Source: Nitrospira sp. (GTDB lineage: Bacteria > Nitrospirota > Nitrospiria > Nitrospirales > Nitrospiraceae). From it: a stretch of DNA of 64,000 nucleotides. The position numbers and the translations under genes were made by a program. Position 1 is the stretch's first letter, and every line of letters starts with the position of its first letter. Under the pieces are notes generated by a model. It did not search any database. It saw nothing but the letters and a program-made list of their open reading frames with translations, and was not told the origin of the DNA. The stretch covers positions 124,001-188,000 of the forward strand of contig VOPR01000005.1 of assembly GCA_009594995.1 (NCBI GenBank). Reading direction: 5' to 3'. Shown piece by piece: positions 44,347 to 53,482 of this stretch.

Positions 44347-46563
44347 TCAATAGTAGATCGAATAGCCGATGCTGGCTGTCGTCCCGCGCCCCGCAAAATA
44401 GAAGCTGTTGGTGAAGGAAATCTGGTTGAACGGCGTTGCGTACTGTTTGTTCAGCAGATTCTCTACCCCGAACCGGAGCGTGCCCGGCCCTGCTTTGACG
44501 GTGCTGATCAGATCGACCAGGAAGTATTCCGTCTGGCTGAAGGGATCCGCGGTGGGATCGATGCCCGAATTGAACGCCGTCAGCGAGCGCGAGCGGCTGC
44601 CCGAATAGAGCACCTGAATCCGGTTGCGCCATTCCCACTCCGGCACCGTCAGGTGTTCGAGGTAGGCGGTGATCTTCTGCGGTGCAATGGAGAAGCCGTT
44701 CAACGGCACGCGCACATCGGGATTAAACCCGATGGTCTGATCACCTTCCACAAAGGTGTACGTCCCGCCCAGGCGAACGCGTTCGATCGGCTGCACATCG
44801 AGCGTGGCTTCCACGCCGTAGATGGTTTGCGGCGCACGCCGGAGTGAATTCGTGAACTGGTCAAAGTTGAGACCCAGCGACGACTTGGAAATGTATCCGG
44901 ACACCGAAGCCTGGACCTTGCTCCATTTGCCACGCAACCCAAGTTCATAGTTATTCACGCGCTGTGGCTGCAACCGCTGGAGCGAAATGGCGGTCCCCGG
45001 CGGCACGTTGCCCAACGCATTATCGATCGATCCGACCGGCACGTTGAACCCCTGACTAAAATTGAAAAACAGGTCCAGCGGTTCCAGCAAGTGGTACACA
45101 AATCCCGCGTTGAACACCGTCGTGTCGAACTCGATGGCACTCGCCGGTAGGAAGGACCCGTTGCCGGTGAAGTCGCTACTCGTCACCTTCACACGCTCGT
45201 ACCGAACCCCACCGCGCAAGACCAACGCGGCAAGCGGAGTCCACTCGCCCTGCGCAAACACTGCGGTGCTGTTGAACACGCGCGAAGGAGAGGAGGCCAC
45301 CTCACCGTTCTTGCTGAACACCCGTCCACCGGACCCATCGAAGACGGACTGATCGTAGAGCGTTGACGACTGGGCACCGTGTTGGCTGGAGAAGTCCATG
45401 CCCCACACGATTTCCGGTTTTCCGTAGAGCGGGATAGGCGTGGTGATGTCGAGCCTGGTTCCCAACACGTCGCTTTGGTTATAGCCCTGCAGCACTTCCG
45501 TGCCGCCGAACAGCCGACTGTCAAAGGTGGGAAAGCGCGTTTGCTGCGCGCGGTAATAGCCTTGCAAATGGACGCGGCTGTCGAGAAACAGATGGGGATG
45601 AGTGTAGTCGGCGCTGATCTGCGTGTTCGTCAGCTTGGGTTGGTCGGCCAACGACAAGCCGGGTACGTACCGCGCAAACGTCCGTGGCAACGCGTCCACA
45701 TTGGGATCCACCAGGTAGTTCGTATCCTGCCAGGACTGCTTGCGGTTGAAGGTCAGTTGGAACCGGTGGTCGCCGAAGGTCGCCCCGAACTTGCTCATGA
45801 TGTTGTAGTTCTTGGTGTCGGCAAATCCACCGACCGTATTGGTGCCGGGCATGGTGCGGGACCCCTCTGCGTCGAACATCCCGCCCTGGTGGTTGAAGCT
45901 ACCGACGATGTTGTAGTCGAACCAGTCTTTCTTGCCCTGAAAGCCCTGCACCACGGTCCCGCTGAGTCCCCGTAACACCCGGGTCAACGATCCACTGCCC
46001 TGCACGTCCGTGTAGAAAGTCGGTTTGCCCTCGCCCGGCTGTTTCGTAATGATATTGATGAGACCACCCATCGCGCCGTTGCCGTAAATTGCGGTGGAGC
46101 CGCGGATGATTTCGATACGCTCGATGGCGCTGGGATCGATGTGGGCCAGGTCCAACTCCGTGGTCGGGCTGCTCTGTTGCGGGACGCCGTCGATCAGGAT
46201 CGCAATCGACCGCCCTCTGATCTTGAGAGACGTACCGGAATCCATCGACTGGTCGTTCTGCGACAGACCGGGCACCAGTTTTGTCAGAACCTGCGTAATG
46301 CTCCGGTTTGGCGAGGCGGCCAGCTGCTGGCGCAATTGTTCTTCCGACACAATGGTGACCGCCTGGTTCACGCTACCCATTGAGGTCGGAGTGCGAGTGG
46401 CCGAGATCAAGACATCCGGGGCATTCACCACCGGAATTTCTTCTGCCGCTTCCCGGGATTCCGGTTCGGCCGCCCATCCTGTCAGGCTCGAACAGAAGAC
46501 AACGGCCCCAAGAACAAGCGCGATTCGAGTGCTGAGTGTCAATGTGAGACGACGCATCTTCAT
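44347..46563 (-). CDS. TonB-dependent receptor (box-d operon)
   Basis: The ATG at 46563 with AAGGAAG upstream gives 738 residues. A signal peptide (MKMRRLTLTLSTRIALVLG onwards) leads a plug with VLISATRTPTSMGSVNQAV, IRGRSIAILIDGVPQQ and IEIIRGSTAIYGNGAMGG; the barrel ends YSIYY. It should import a metal complex with TonB energy. It follows member 3 of the small His/Cys family, and its leader is strongly structured. The plug resembles FepA/PfeA-type siderophore receptors; the ligand is unknown. Confidence 0.88.
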   Translation of the reverse strand: MKMRRLTLTLSTRIALVLGAVVFCSSLTGWAAEPESREAAEEIPVVNAPDVLISATRTPTSMGSVNQAVTIVSEEQLRQQLAASPNRSITQVLTKLVPGLSQNDQSMDSGTSLKIRGRSIAILIDGVPQQSSPTTELDLAHIDPSAIERIEIIRGSTAIYGNGAMGGLINIITKQPGEGKPTFYTDVQGSGSLTRVLRGLSGTVVQGFQGKKDWFDYNIVGSFNHQGGMFDAEGSRTMPGTNTVGGFADTKNYNIMSKFGATFGDHRFQLTFNRKQSWQDTNYLVDPNVDALPRTFARYVPGLSLADQPKLTNTQISADYTHPHLFLDSRVHLQGYYRAQQTRFPTFDSRLFGGTEVLQGYNQSDVLGTRLDITTPIPLYGKPEIVWGMDFSSQHGAQSSTLYDQSVFDGSGGRVFSKNGEVASSPSRVFNSTAVFAQGEWTPLAALVLRGGVRYERVKVTSSDFTGNGSFLPASAIEFDTTVFNAGFVYHLLEPLDLFFNFSQGFNVPVGSIDNALGNVPPGTAISLQRLQPQRVNNYELGLRGKWSKVQASVSGYISKSSLGLNFDQFTNSLRRAPQTIYGVEATLDVQPIERVRLGGTYTFVEGDQTIGFNPDVRVPLNGFSIAPQKITAYLEHLTVPEWEWRNRIQVLYSGSRSRSLTAFNSGIDPTADPFSQTEYFLVDLISTVKAGPGTLRFGVENLLNKQYATPFNQISFTNSFYFAGRGTTASIGYSIYY

Positions 46564-46740
46564 GACGGCACAACTTCCTTTCATTCCCGGCACGGGCCGT
46601 CTGTTCGAGAACAGACAACGGACGCCGAGCCCGACGCATTGCCTGCGGCGGAGGAAGAGACAGGACCGGTTCACAGTCCGGTCCGGCTCGCCGCCAGGCG
46701 AATCCATGCGCATGGCGCAGGCAGCATCGGGCCTCGGGAG
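46564..46740 (-). promoter_or_regulatory. Highly structured 5' leader of TonB receptor
   Basis: Arms at 46630-46647 and 46716-46731 can pair over 16 bp (CCCGATGCTGCCTGCG and its partner, two-base bulge). Inside are GGACCGG/CCGGTCC (46663-46684) and GGCGG/CCGCC. Outside lies GTCTGTTC/GAACAGAC (46599-46616). It could be a cis-regulatory RNA; no known riboswitch core is seen. Confidence 0.5.
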
Positions 46741-46780
46741 GCCCGGCTCGAGACGCTTCAGTGATGATGTTGATGGTGCG

Positions 46781-47185
46781 TTAGCAGGCGCGGACGGAAA
46801 GCGGAGGACTGCGGCCGGTGGCCGAAATCAGTAGAAGACTGCGATAAGAGACCAGCCACACCACCAGCGGGACAAACAGTACGACCACGACCGGCAGGCG
46901 CGGAATGTCCGGCAAGATGAAGGCGTTGTCATCCTGATTGACCGAACAGGCCCAGTTGACCAGTGGCTTGGCTTCGGCCTGCCCGCGGTGACAGGGCTCC
47001 CGGTCACCGCCGCCATGAAGATGGAAGTTGCGGGTCGCCGGCGTTTCCAGTTCGGTAAAACAGGTCGCGCAGACGATGGCGGCAGCAAGGCGGATCGCAA
47101 TGAGCGCGCAGACGAGGGATACCGCCAGGAGCGGACCTCGTGTCGTCTGTCGAGCCCCATGCATGGAGCGCCATACGCCGTTCAT
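46781..47185 (-). CDS. Small His/Cys membrane protein, DUF2946-like (member 3)
   Basis: The ATG at 47185 follows AAGGGG and gives 134 residues. TM helix 1 ends CATC, the loop carries HLHGGGDREPCHRG, then VNWACSVNQDD and TM helix 2; the end has GRSPP. It is nearly collinear with member 2. It precedes the TonB receptor gene by 217 bp, and both lie behind promoter box d. Confidence 0.65.
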   Translation of the reverse strand: MNGVWRSMHGARQTTRGPLLAVSLVCALIAIRLAAAIVCATCFTELETPATRNFHLHGGGDREPCHRGQAEAKPLVNWACSVNQDDNAFILPDIPRLPVVVVLFVPLVVWLVSYRSLLLISATGRSPPLSVRAC

Positions 47186-47214
47186 ACGCCATCCCCTTCG
47201 ATTCGAAGGCGCTC

Positions 47215-47269
47215 ATGCTACGAAACCGACGAGAAATTCGTCTACCGACGATTGCTCACACTTGCTACA
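47215..47269 (-). promoter_or_regulatory. Shared promoter box, copy d
   Basis: Minus strand: TGTAGCAAGT, GTGAGCAATC and GTCGGTAGAC (47269 down to 47240). TAGACG (47239-47244) is the -35 and TAGCAT (47215-47220) the -10, spacer 18 bp. The ATG is 54 bases after the box. Confidence 0.7.
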
Positions 47270-47386
47270 GTTTGCAGCTATTGCACCACTTTCCTGCATC
47301 TTCTTACGTGTTGACCACATGGCGACTGCCCGCTAGTATTCAGCCACCCGACCACCGCCCGCCCACTGTGTTGAAGGAGACCGCCT

Positions 47387-47896
47387 ATGCCACCTCGCGT
47401 CGATCGGCGCACCGTCGATCTGTCCGCCTATCCTGACCTCGTCGTGATTTACCTGGGCATGCGGGTCAACCGGCTGACCGGACTCAAAACCCTGTTCGGC
47501 TTCGGGCCGAAAATCGCCCAGTCGGTCGAGGCTCAACCGGACGGACTGCTGCTGCACGAAAACCTGCTGTGGTCTCTTCTCCCGCCGCACGTCGGGATGC
47601 GTCAGTATTGGAGAGACTTCGCCTCGCTGGAACGGTGGGCGCGATCCGATCCGCACCGCGAGTGGTGGCAGAGGTTTTTGAAAGATTCGGGAGGAACCGG
47701 TTTCTGGCACGAAACCTATTTCATGCGCGGAGGGATGGAAGCGGTCTACGATGACATGGCGAATGATCTGGGCTTTCTGCGGTTCGCGCCCCAGCAACCG
47801 GCACGCGGGCCGATGTATTCGGCGCGGGATCGAGCACGACAGACTGGGGAACCCACCGCGCCGCTACCCGTGGATGAACGCGGTTACTACTCCTGA
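47387..47896 (+). CDS. DUF4188 family protein
   Basis: The 169-residue protein starts at an ATG with AAGGAGA upstream. DLVVIYLGMRVNRLTGLKTL, then a LERWARSDPHREWWQRF segment and GFWHETYFMRGGMEAVY match DUF4188, a ferredoxin-like monooxygenase-type family (relatives are called phenylacetaldoxime dehydratase-like). It is the only plus-strand gene in the 33-64 kb block, and is convergent with exbD (8-bp gap). Confidence 0.75.
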   Translation: MPPRVDRRTVDLSAYPDLVVIYLGMRVNRLTGLKTLFGFGPKIAQSVEAQPDGLLLHENLLWSLLPPHVGMRQYWRDFASLERWARSDPHREWWQRFLKDSGGTGFWHETYFMRGGMEAVYDDMANDLGFLRFAPQQPARGPMYSARDRARQTGEPTAPLPVDERGYYS

Positions 47897-47903
47897 ATAC
47901 GAG

Positions 47904-48278
47904 TTACAGCCTGACCACTTCTAAACTCACCTGCTGGAACCCGAGACTCCGAACCTCATCGACGACTCCGACGAACTGTTCAAGCAATGTCACACGGTCG
48001 GCGCGGACCACCACCGCCGACCCTTTCTTGTAAGATTGCAATTGCGCGGGCAAGCCGCCCCCCGGCACCGGATGATCGTTGAGAAACAACTGCCCGCCGG
48101 CCGTAAGGGTGATCACCACCGGCACGTCTTTCCGCTCATCTGTCTCCTTGGCCTTGGCTAGCTCCACGGGCACCTGGCCTGTGGATATGAAGGTCGCGGT
48201 CGTCAGCACAATCACCAGCAGGACCAACATCACATCCACCAGGGGGATGACATTGATCTGATTGACCTCACGCTCCAT
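47904..48278 (-). CDS. exbD: Biopolymer transport protein ExbD/TolR
   Basis: The 124-residue protein has one N-terminal TM helix with the conserved membrane aspartate (INVIPLVDVMLVLLVIVL) and a periplasmic domain ending in a VSLEVVRL strand, as in ExbD. With ExbB it couples the proton gradient to TonB. Its start overlaps the exbB stop by 11 bases. The operon lies behind promoter box e. Confidence 0.9.
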   Translation of the reverse strand: MEREVNQINVIPLVDVMLVLLVIVLTTATFISTGQVPVELAKAKETDERKDVPVVITLTAGGQLFLNDHPVPGGGLPAQLQSYKKGSAVVVRADRVTLLEQFVGVVDEVRSLGFQQVSLEVVRL

Positions 48279-48693
48279 GTTGCACCTGATAGGTCGTCAA
48301 TAATTCAGCCACCCGGCGGCGCAGAATGTTGTTCATAACGACGCAGGGAATCGCCACCACTAGTCCGACGGCGGTTGCTTTCAACGCCAGACTGAGGCCG
48401 ACCATGATGCTGCTCACCGCCATCGCACCCAAAGTCCCCATGGTGTGGAACGTCATCATAATGCCCAACACGGTGCCCAGCAGACCGATATAGGGCGCAT
48501 TGGCCGCCACGGTCCCGATGACCACCAGTCGCTTAGTGAGCGCCATCTCACACATTTGAATGTCTGCAAATTGCGCCAGGCTCACGCGTCGATAGTAGAA
48601 CCACCGCTCAACCGCAACCGCCATCGACCAGATGCTCAACGCAACCAACAGCCCGATCACTCCGTACTCCACTCCGAATTTCAGCGACTCCAT
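48268..48693 (-). CDS. exbB: MotA/TolQ/ExbB proton channel protein (short)
   Basis: I start at the ATG at 48693 (GGGAAG upstream), giving 141 residues and three TM helices. NAPYIGLLGTVLGIMMTF and LALKATAVGLVVAIP are the conserved ExbB/TolQ channel segments. The protein lacks the long cytoplasmic region of enteric ExbB (about 240 residues). A longer frame to 48807 exists without a ribosome site. It energises TonB together with ExbD. Confidence 0.88.
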   Translation of the reverse strand: MESLKFGVEYGVIGLLVALSIWSMAVAVERWFYYRRVSLAQFADIQMCEMALTKRLVVIGTVAANAPYIGLLGTVLGIMMTFHTMGTLGAMAVSSIMVGLSLALKATAVGLVVAIPCVVMNNILRRRVAELLTTYQVQHGA

Positions 48694-48820
48694 CTTCCCG
48701 TCGTCCTCCACCATTGTAAAAGTGTTCTTCCTCTCGCCGCATAAAACGGCCTCCGGCGGCAAAATTCGCATTCTGGCCATAGCCGGCACCGGTACGGGGA
48801 GACACATTTGCCAAGGGAAG

Positions 48821-48874
48821 AGCTAACGCTGTCCGGCCGAATTTGTCTACCGACGGGTGCCGTCGGATGCTACA
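48821..48874 (-). promoter_or_regulatory. Shared promoter box, copy e (before exbB-exbD)
   Basis: Minus strand: TGTAGCATCC, GACGGCACCC and GTCGGTAGAC (48874 down to 48845). TAGACA (48844-48849) is the -35 and TTAGCT (48821-48826) the -10, spacer 17 bp. The exbB ATG is 151 bases after the box, further than in the other copies. Confidence 0.65.
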
Positions 48875-48969
48875 GCCGGCGGCTGCAGGAGCCTGCGGAA
48901 GGCAGACCTAGAACAGGTACAGGTCTGAAAAATGTCAGCACGCTGTTCTCTTGAAGGGGGAGAGGCGGA

Positions 48970-50943
48970 TTATTCGAGGTGCCTGGTGAGAAACTGTTCC
49001 AACTCTGAGAACACCTGCAGGCGATCTTCTTGTCGGCTGAGGGTTTCATCTGCCAGAGGCAATTCAACGTAGCGGTAGGTGGTCACCTTAGCCGCCTTCA
49101 ACGCATCAGCCATCGTGCGTCCCTGCGACACCGGTACCGCACGATCCATGGCGCCATGCATGAGCAAGAGTGGCATGCGAATCTCCTGCGCGTGAAAAAC
49201 GGGCGAAGTTTCAAGCAGGCGTTCGCGATCACTCCACCAGACACCAGCGCGCACCTCGCCTCCCTGCTGCTGGTTCAAATACCAGCGGCTGTCCAGTGCG
49301 AGCTGAGAGAGGTCCGTCACCCCGCCCAGGCTGACGGCGCAGCGGTACAGATCCGGCGTCTTCACCACACCCATCAAGGCCGCGTATCCTCCGAACCCGG
49401 ATCCGACGATACAGATCCGGCCGGCATTCGCTATGTCGGACCGAATGACCCATCGCACCACATCGGTGATATCATCCTGCAGTTCCAAGCCACGCCGCTG
49501 AAATCCGGCCCGGAGAAATTCCTCGCCATACCCTTCCGTTCCGCGAAAGCGCACTTCCATCACGGCCCACCCTCGGCTGACAAACCACTGCGTCCAATGG
49601 TTGAATCCATCCGCCATACGAGAGGCAGGTCCGCCATGAGGAAAGACAATCATGGGGAGTCGCTGGGCGTCGCGATTCTTTGGCAGGGTCAGGAATACAG
49701 AAAGTTCCTTGCCGTCGCGTGCCGTGACGAACGTGGTCCTGGGAAAGGCCAACGCGGTGGCGTCCAGATCGGAGTATGCCTTGCCGAGTGGGCTTAGACG
49801 ACCATCTTGCTCGTCGAAGAGCGACCATTGCAGCGGATGCACTGCGCCGCTCGATTGCACGACATGCAATCGGCCGTCGTCGCTGCTGCTGTGAATGATG
49901 TTGACGTACCCGGGCATCGCTCGATCAATACGAGCCTGCAGCCGCTGTGCGTCGAAGTCCCAGAAGAGAACTCGCTGATCCGCCGCGCTGTAGCGGACGC
50001 CAACTACCTTTTTGCGTCCCGGTGCATAGACCAGGTCCCCCATGAGATCAAACCTCGGATCGGCGGCGACCAGGACGCGGTCCGCAGCTCGGTCCACAAT
50101 GTTCACCTTGAAGATCGCGGTCTTGCCCCGGTGTTGGTCCCTCACATAGAGCCAGGCAGGGTCGGCATCGAACGCTAACGGCACCAATCCGGTGTCCTTC
50201 GTCAGATCATACATCGCCAGCTCGCGCCAGAGATTGGACTCCGGCTGCTTGAAGATCACATGGACCATGGTCTGAAATTGCCCCACGCCGACCCGCACCT
50301 TGCCTTCGCGGTCGGCGATCCACTGAGCGATTGTATTCTGCCCGGACTGCGGACCAGGATTTGCCTGCACCAACTGCCGCTCGCCAGAATAAATATCCAC
50401 GTTGTACACGTCCGGAGACAGCGGATGCTCCAAATCGAGCGCGATGAGTACATGTCGGGGATCGCCGGGAATGGTCCCTACGATCTGATCGCGAATCTGG
50501 GGCACATGTTTCTTTCCAAAGAGGGAAGACAACGGCCCCTGCTTGAACAGGCTGGAGATCTGCTGTGTTCCATCTCGATTGACGGCCAGCAGCCTGGTTT
50601 CGGCAGACTCGACCGTCTCGCCCGCCGCCGGGACACGCAGGCCGACCAACAATCGCTCGTCGTTCACCCACCGGAACCAGGTAATGATGTATTCGCGATT
50701 GTCCGTCGAGACGACGCGGTGTACGTCCTCTCCCACCACGGTTTGGGTATCGAGGAACGTCTGTCCTTCATGGTTCCGGAGCACGGCCAGATGCCGACCG
50801 GAAGGGGACAGTTGAATGGATTCGATGCGGGGCAGTGAAACGAACGCCGCGGTGGGCGGCGGGGCGGAGCCGGACTCGGCGTAAGCCGGTGACAAGCTCA
50901 GAACCAAGACAAGAAGAGTAAAAAGTCCGTACATGGCCGGCAC
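48970..50943 (-). CDS. S9 prolyl-oligopeptidase family protein, predicted inactive
   Basis: The 657-residue secreted protein (signal LFTLLVLVLSLSPAYA) has a beta-propeller-like N-terminal part and an alpha/beta-hydrolase domain. In the nucleophile elbow GxSxGGY the sequence is GSGFGGY, with Gly516 at the serine position. The Asp is kept (HGAMDRAVP, Asp600). The usual His (DH) is Glu633 (LADETLSRQEDR). Spacing of the three sites fits DPP4-type enzymes. It is likely a binding protein rather than a peptidase, coded between a TonB receptor and exbBD. Confidence 0.8.
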   Translation of the reverse strand: MPAMYGLFTLLVLVLSLSPAYAESGSAPPPTAAFVSLPRIESIQLSPSGRHLAVLRNHEGQTFLDTQTVVGEDVHRVVSTDNREYIITWFRWVNDERLLVGLRVPAAGETVESAETRLLAVNRDGTQQISSLFKQGPLSSLFGKKHVPQIRDQIVGTIPGDPRHVLIALDLEHPLSPDVYNVDIYSGERQLVQANPGPQSGQNTIAQWIADREGKVRVGVGQFQTMVHVIFKQPESNLWRELAMYDLTKDTGLVPLAFDADPAWLYVRDQHRGKTAIFKVNIVDRAADRVLVAADPRFDLMGDLVYAPGRKKVVGVRYSAADQRVLFWDFDAQRLQARIDRAMPGYVNIIHSSSDDGRLHVVQSSGAVHPLQWSLFDEQDGRLSPLGKAYSDLDATALAFPRTTFVTARDGKELSVFLTLPKNRDAQRLPMIVFPHGGPASRMADGFNHWTQWFVSRGWAVMEVRFRGTEGYGEEFLRAGFQRRGLELQDDITDVVRWVIRSDIANAGRICIVGSGFGGYAALMGVVKTPDLYRCAVSLGGVTDLSQLALDSRWYLNQQQGGEVRAGVWWSDRERLLETSPVFHAQEIRMPLLLMHGAMDRAVPVSQGRTMADALKAAKVTTYRYVELPLADETLSRQEDRLQVFSELEQFLTRHLE

Positions 50944-51153
50944 GGTCTATCCCTACAGTTACCAGGACATGCCCATCCGGGACATTCGACGGCTTTATTT
51001 ATCACATGATCAGACGACGGCAGTCCATCCCATTTTTCACGCAGGGGGTAGCGCCAGGCCTTACCGGTAGCCGCAGGACCGTCCGCTCAGCACTTATTTC
51101 AATGCGGAGGCTCACCTGATGATGAGCCCCCGCACCGGCAAGATGCACCCAAA

Positions 51154-53412
51154 CTAAAACTTGTACTCCACTCCGCCGAAGGCGCTGATCCCGAATCCGG
51201 GGTTGGCGAAACGATTCAACGAGTCGTTCACGACCACCGCTCCGGCGTAGGTCTTGTTCGTGAGGTTCCGGCCCTCGGCGAACAATGTCCAATGCTCATC
51301 AATGTTCCATCCGGACCGCATGTTGATCAACGCATAGGACGGGTTCTTGATCGTGTTGTTGTAGTCCGTATAGAAGCCGGACAGCGACCATTCGACGTTC
51401 GGCGCGATCCACCAACCGGACGGATGATCGTACCGTGCTTCAACATTCAGGCTGTGCTCCGGCGCGCCGGCCACCGTGTTGCCGTCCTTGGCAATCAAGA
51501 CATTGGGGCCGCCGATGCCACCGCCCCGCACATCGTCCGTGAACTTGAAGCGCGACCAGGTATAGGCCACCCGCGTCTGCAAGCTGTCTTCCTTGCCCGC
51601 TCCGCCCTGCGCGAAGAGGCCCTTCTTCAAGACCATGCCGCCGCCGGCCTCCACGCCGGTGTGGCGCGTGCCGTTGGCATTTTGGAAGGTGCCGGTGTTG
51701 TTGATGTTGGAGGCCAGGATCTCCTTCTGCATCTCGAGATTGTACACAGTCACATCCCAACTGTAGCGCTTATCCGCGGAGGTTCCGCGATGCCCCAACT
51801 CCAACTGCCAGGCCCGTTGCGCATCCAGATTCAAGAAACCGGTATTGGCCGAACCGTTGGCATTGATCGCCGAGAGCAACTCGACGTTGAGCGGTGCTTC
51901 ATACGAGCGGCTGGCATTGAAGTATAGTTGCGAGGTCGGCGTCGTGCGGTACACGAACCCGACCTTCGGACTGATGGCCCCGAAATGTTGCAACGGCTTT
52001 TGTGTGCCGCTCGGCGTTGATGGCGTATTGGGGTTGAAAGGATTCCCCGCCGGACCGAAGTTGTCCACGGTGGCCTCGCGTCCCGTGTAGTCCCATCGAC
52101 CGCCGATCACAATCGTGAAGTCCTTCGTGGCATCGAAGGCATCTTCGGCATAAGCGCCGAAATACGTGGTCTTCGCCGTGTAGTTCTGTGTCATCGCCCC
52201 GATGTTACCGTTGATGTTCACAAACCGTTGTTGCCGCTGATTGCCATAGCGAGGTTGAAATCCGGCGACGAAGGAGTTGTTCTTCCCGAACAGGGTGTTC
52301 GAATTCACGTACCGGAACTCGCCGCCGACGTTGTTATTCTCCTGCCGGATCGTCTGAAAAATTGGATGGTCCACATATTGGTTCGAGAAGTAGGGAATGA
52401 TCTCGAAGAACTGATTCGGCGCGAACTCGTTGTGGTACGCGATGCCGATCCGCTGCAGCGTGTAGTACCGGCCCCAGTTACAGGCCTGGTTGCTCGACAC
52501 ACAAGCGAAGAACGGCGGCGCTCCGGCAGGGCTCTGGCCGCCAGTTTGCTGCCGGTTGAAGAACATCTGCTCATTGGTCAGCGAACCGGGAATCCGTTCC
52601 GCCACATTCGCCTGCAGGAAGTAGGCGCGGATCTCCTGATGGTTGCCGAGTTGCAAGCCGATGTTGGCATTGATGCGTTCACGGGCCTGCTGACTATTGT
52701 CCTGGAACCCGTCCTGCCGGTTCCCGGATACGCTGATGTAATAGTCCATCGTGGCGCTCATGCTGCCCACCTGGAACGGCTGCAGGACTTTGCCGCTCGA
52801 CACCTGCCCGCTCACCATCCCGAAACTGCCGCCGAGCATGCGCATTTGCAGCGTCGAGGCGCTGTAGCCGGTGCGCGGCACGAAGTTGATTGCGCCGCCG
52901 ATGCTGTTGGCGCCGTACCGCAAGGCGTTCGCGCCCTTGTAGACTTCGATACGCTCGTAGGCCAGGAGGTCGATCGACTCGAAGTCTGAGAACCCGTCGG
53001 CATCGCCGAAAAAGATACCGTTGATGAGAATATTGATGCCGCGATGATGGAAATTGTTGCGTAAGGACGTGCCGCGAATTTGAAACTGCCCCTCATCGGC
53101 CCCGAAACGCGACTGGAACCGCACCCCCGGAGCGAACTGCAAGACATCCTGCAAATTCAACGCGCGTGATTCGGTAATCTGCTTCTCTTCAATGAGGATG
53201 TTGCTGCCGGGACGACGCGCAAATTCCCGCTTCACATCCTCGACGTTCTCGATACGTTTGCCGCTCACTTCCACCGGGTCCACCGCCACCACCGGCGCCT
53301 CTTGATCAACCGGCTCCTCAGCCGCGCGCGCAACAACCAAGCCGATGCCCGTTTCCACAACAAGAGCTGCCAGGCAACCCAGCGCGAACACACTCCACCC
53401 CCTCCGCTCCAT
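51154..53412 (-). CDS. TonB-dependent receptor (FecA-like plug)
   Basis: The ATG at 53412 after GGAGAGAGGGA gives 752 residues with a signal peptide ending ARA. The plug has FQIRGTSLRNNFHHRGINIL and IEVYKGANALRYGANSIGG; the barrel ends GVEYKF. The sequence style is that of ferric-citrate and xenosiderophore receptors. The gene is followed by the S9-family gene and preceded by an amidohydrolase gene. Ligand unknown. Confidence 0.88.
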   Translation of the reverse strand: MERRGWSVFALGCLAALVVETGIGLVVARAAEEPVDQEAPVVAVDPVEVSGKRIENVEDVKREFARRPGSNILIEEKQITESRALNLQDVLQFAPGVRFQSRFGADEGQFQIRGTSLRNNFHHRGINILINGIFFGDADGFSDFESIDLLAYERIEVYKGANALRYGANSIGGAINFVPRTGYSASTLQMRMLGGSFGMVSGQVSSGKVLQPFQVGSMSATMDYYISVSGNRQDGFQDNSQQARERINANIGLQLGNHQEIRAYFLQANVAERIPGSLTNEQMFFNRQQTGGQSPAGAPPFFACVSSNQACNWGRYYTLQRIGIAYHNEFAPNQFFEIIPYFSNQYVDHPIFQTIRQENNNVGGEFRYVNSNTLFGKNNSFVAGFQPRYGNQRQQRFVNINGNIGAMTQNYTAKTTYFGAYAEDAFDATKDFTIVIGGRWDYTGREATVDNFGPAGNPFNPNTPSTPSGTQKPLQHFGAISPKVGFVYRTTPTSQLYFNASRSYEAPLNVELLSAINANGSANTGFLNLDAQRAWQLELGHRGTSADKRYSWDVTVYNLEMQKEILASNINNTGTFQNANGTRHTGVEAGGGMVLKKGLFAQGGAGKEDSLQTRVAYTWSRFKFTDDVRGGGIGGPNVLIAKDGNTVAGAPEHSLNVEARYDHPSGWWIAPNVEWSLSGFYTDYNNTIKNPSYALINMRSGWNIDEHWTLFAEGRNLTNKTYAGAVVVNDSLNRFANPGFGISAFGGVEYKF

Positions 53413-53482
53413 TCCCTCTCTCCTTTTCACGCCCAGACCGATTGTGAGATGACGACTCGACGCTGGTTGTGAGCGTCGGATT

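Noticed and set aside
46564-46740. Cobalamin riboswitch
   Set aside because: I could not find the conserved cobalamin core (such as GCCACTG); only general structure is reported.
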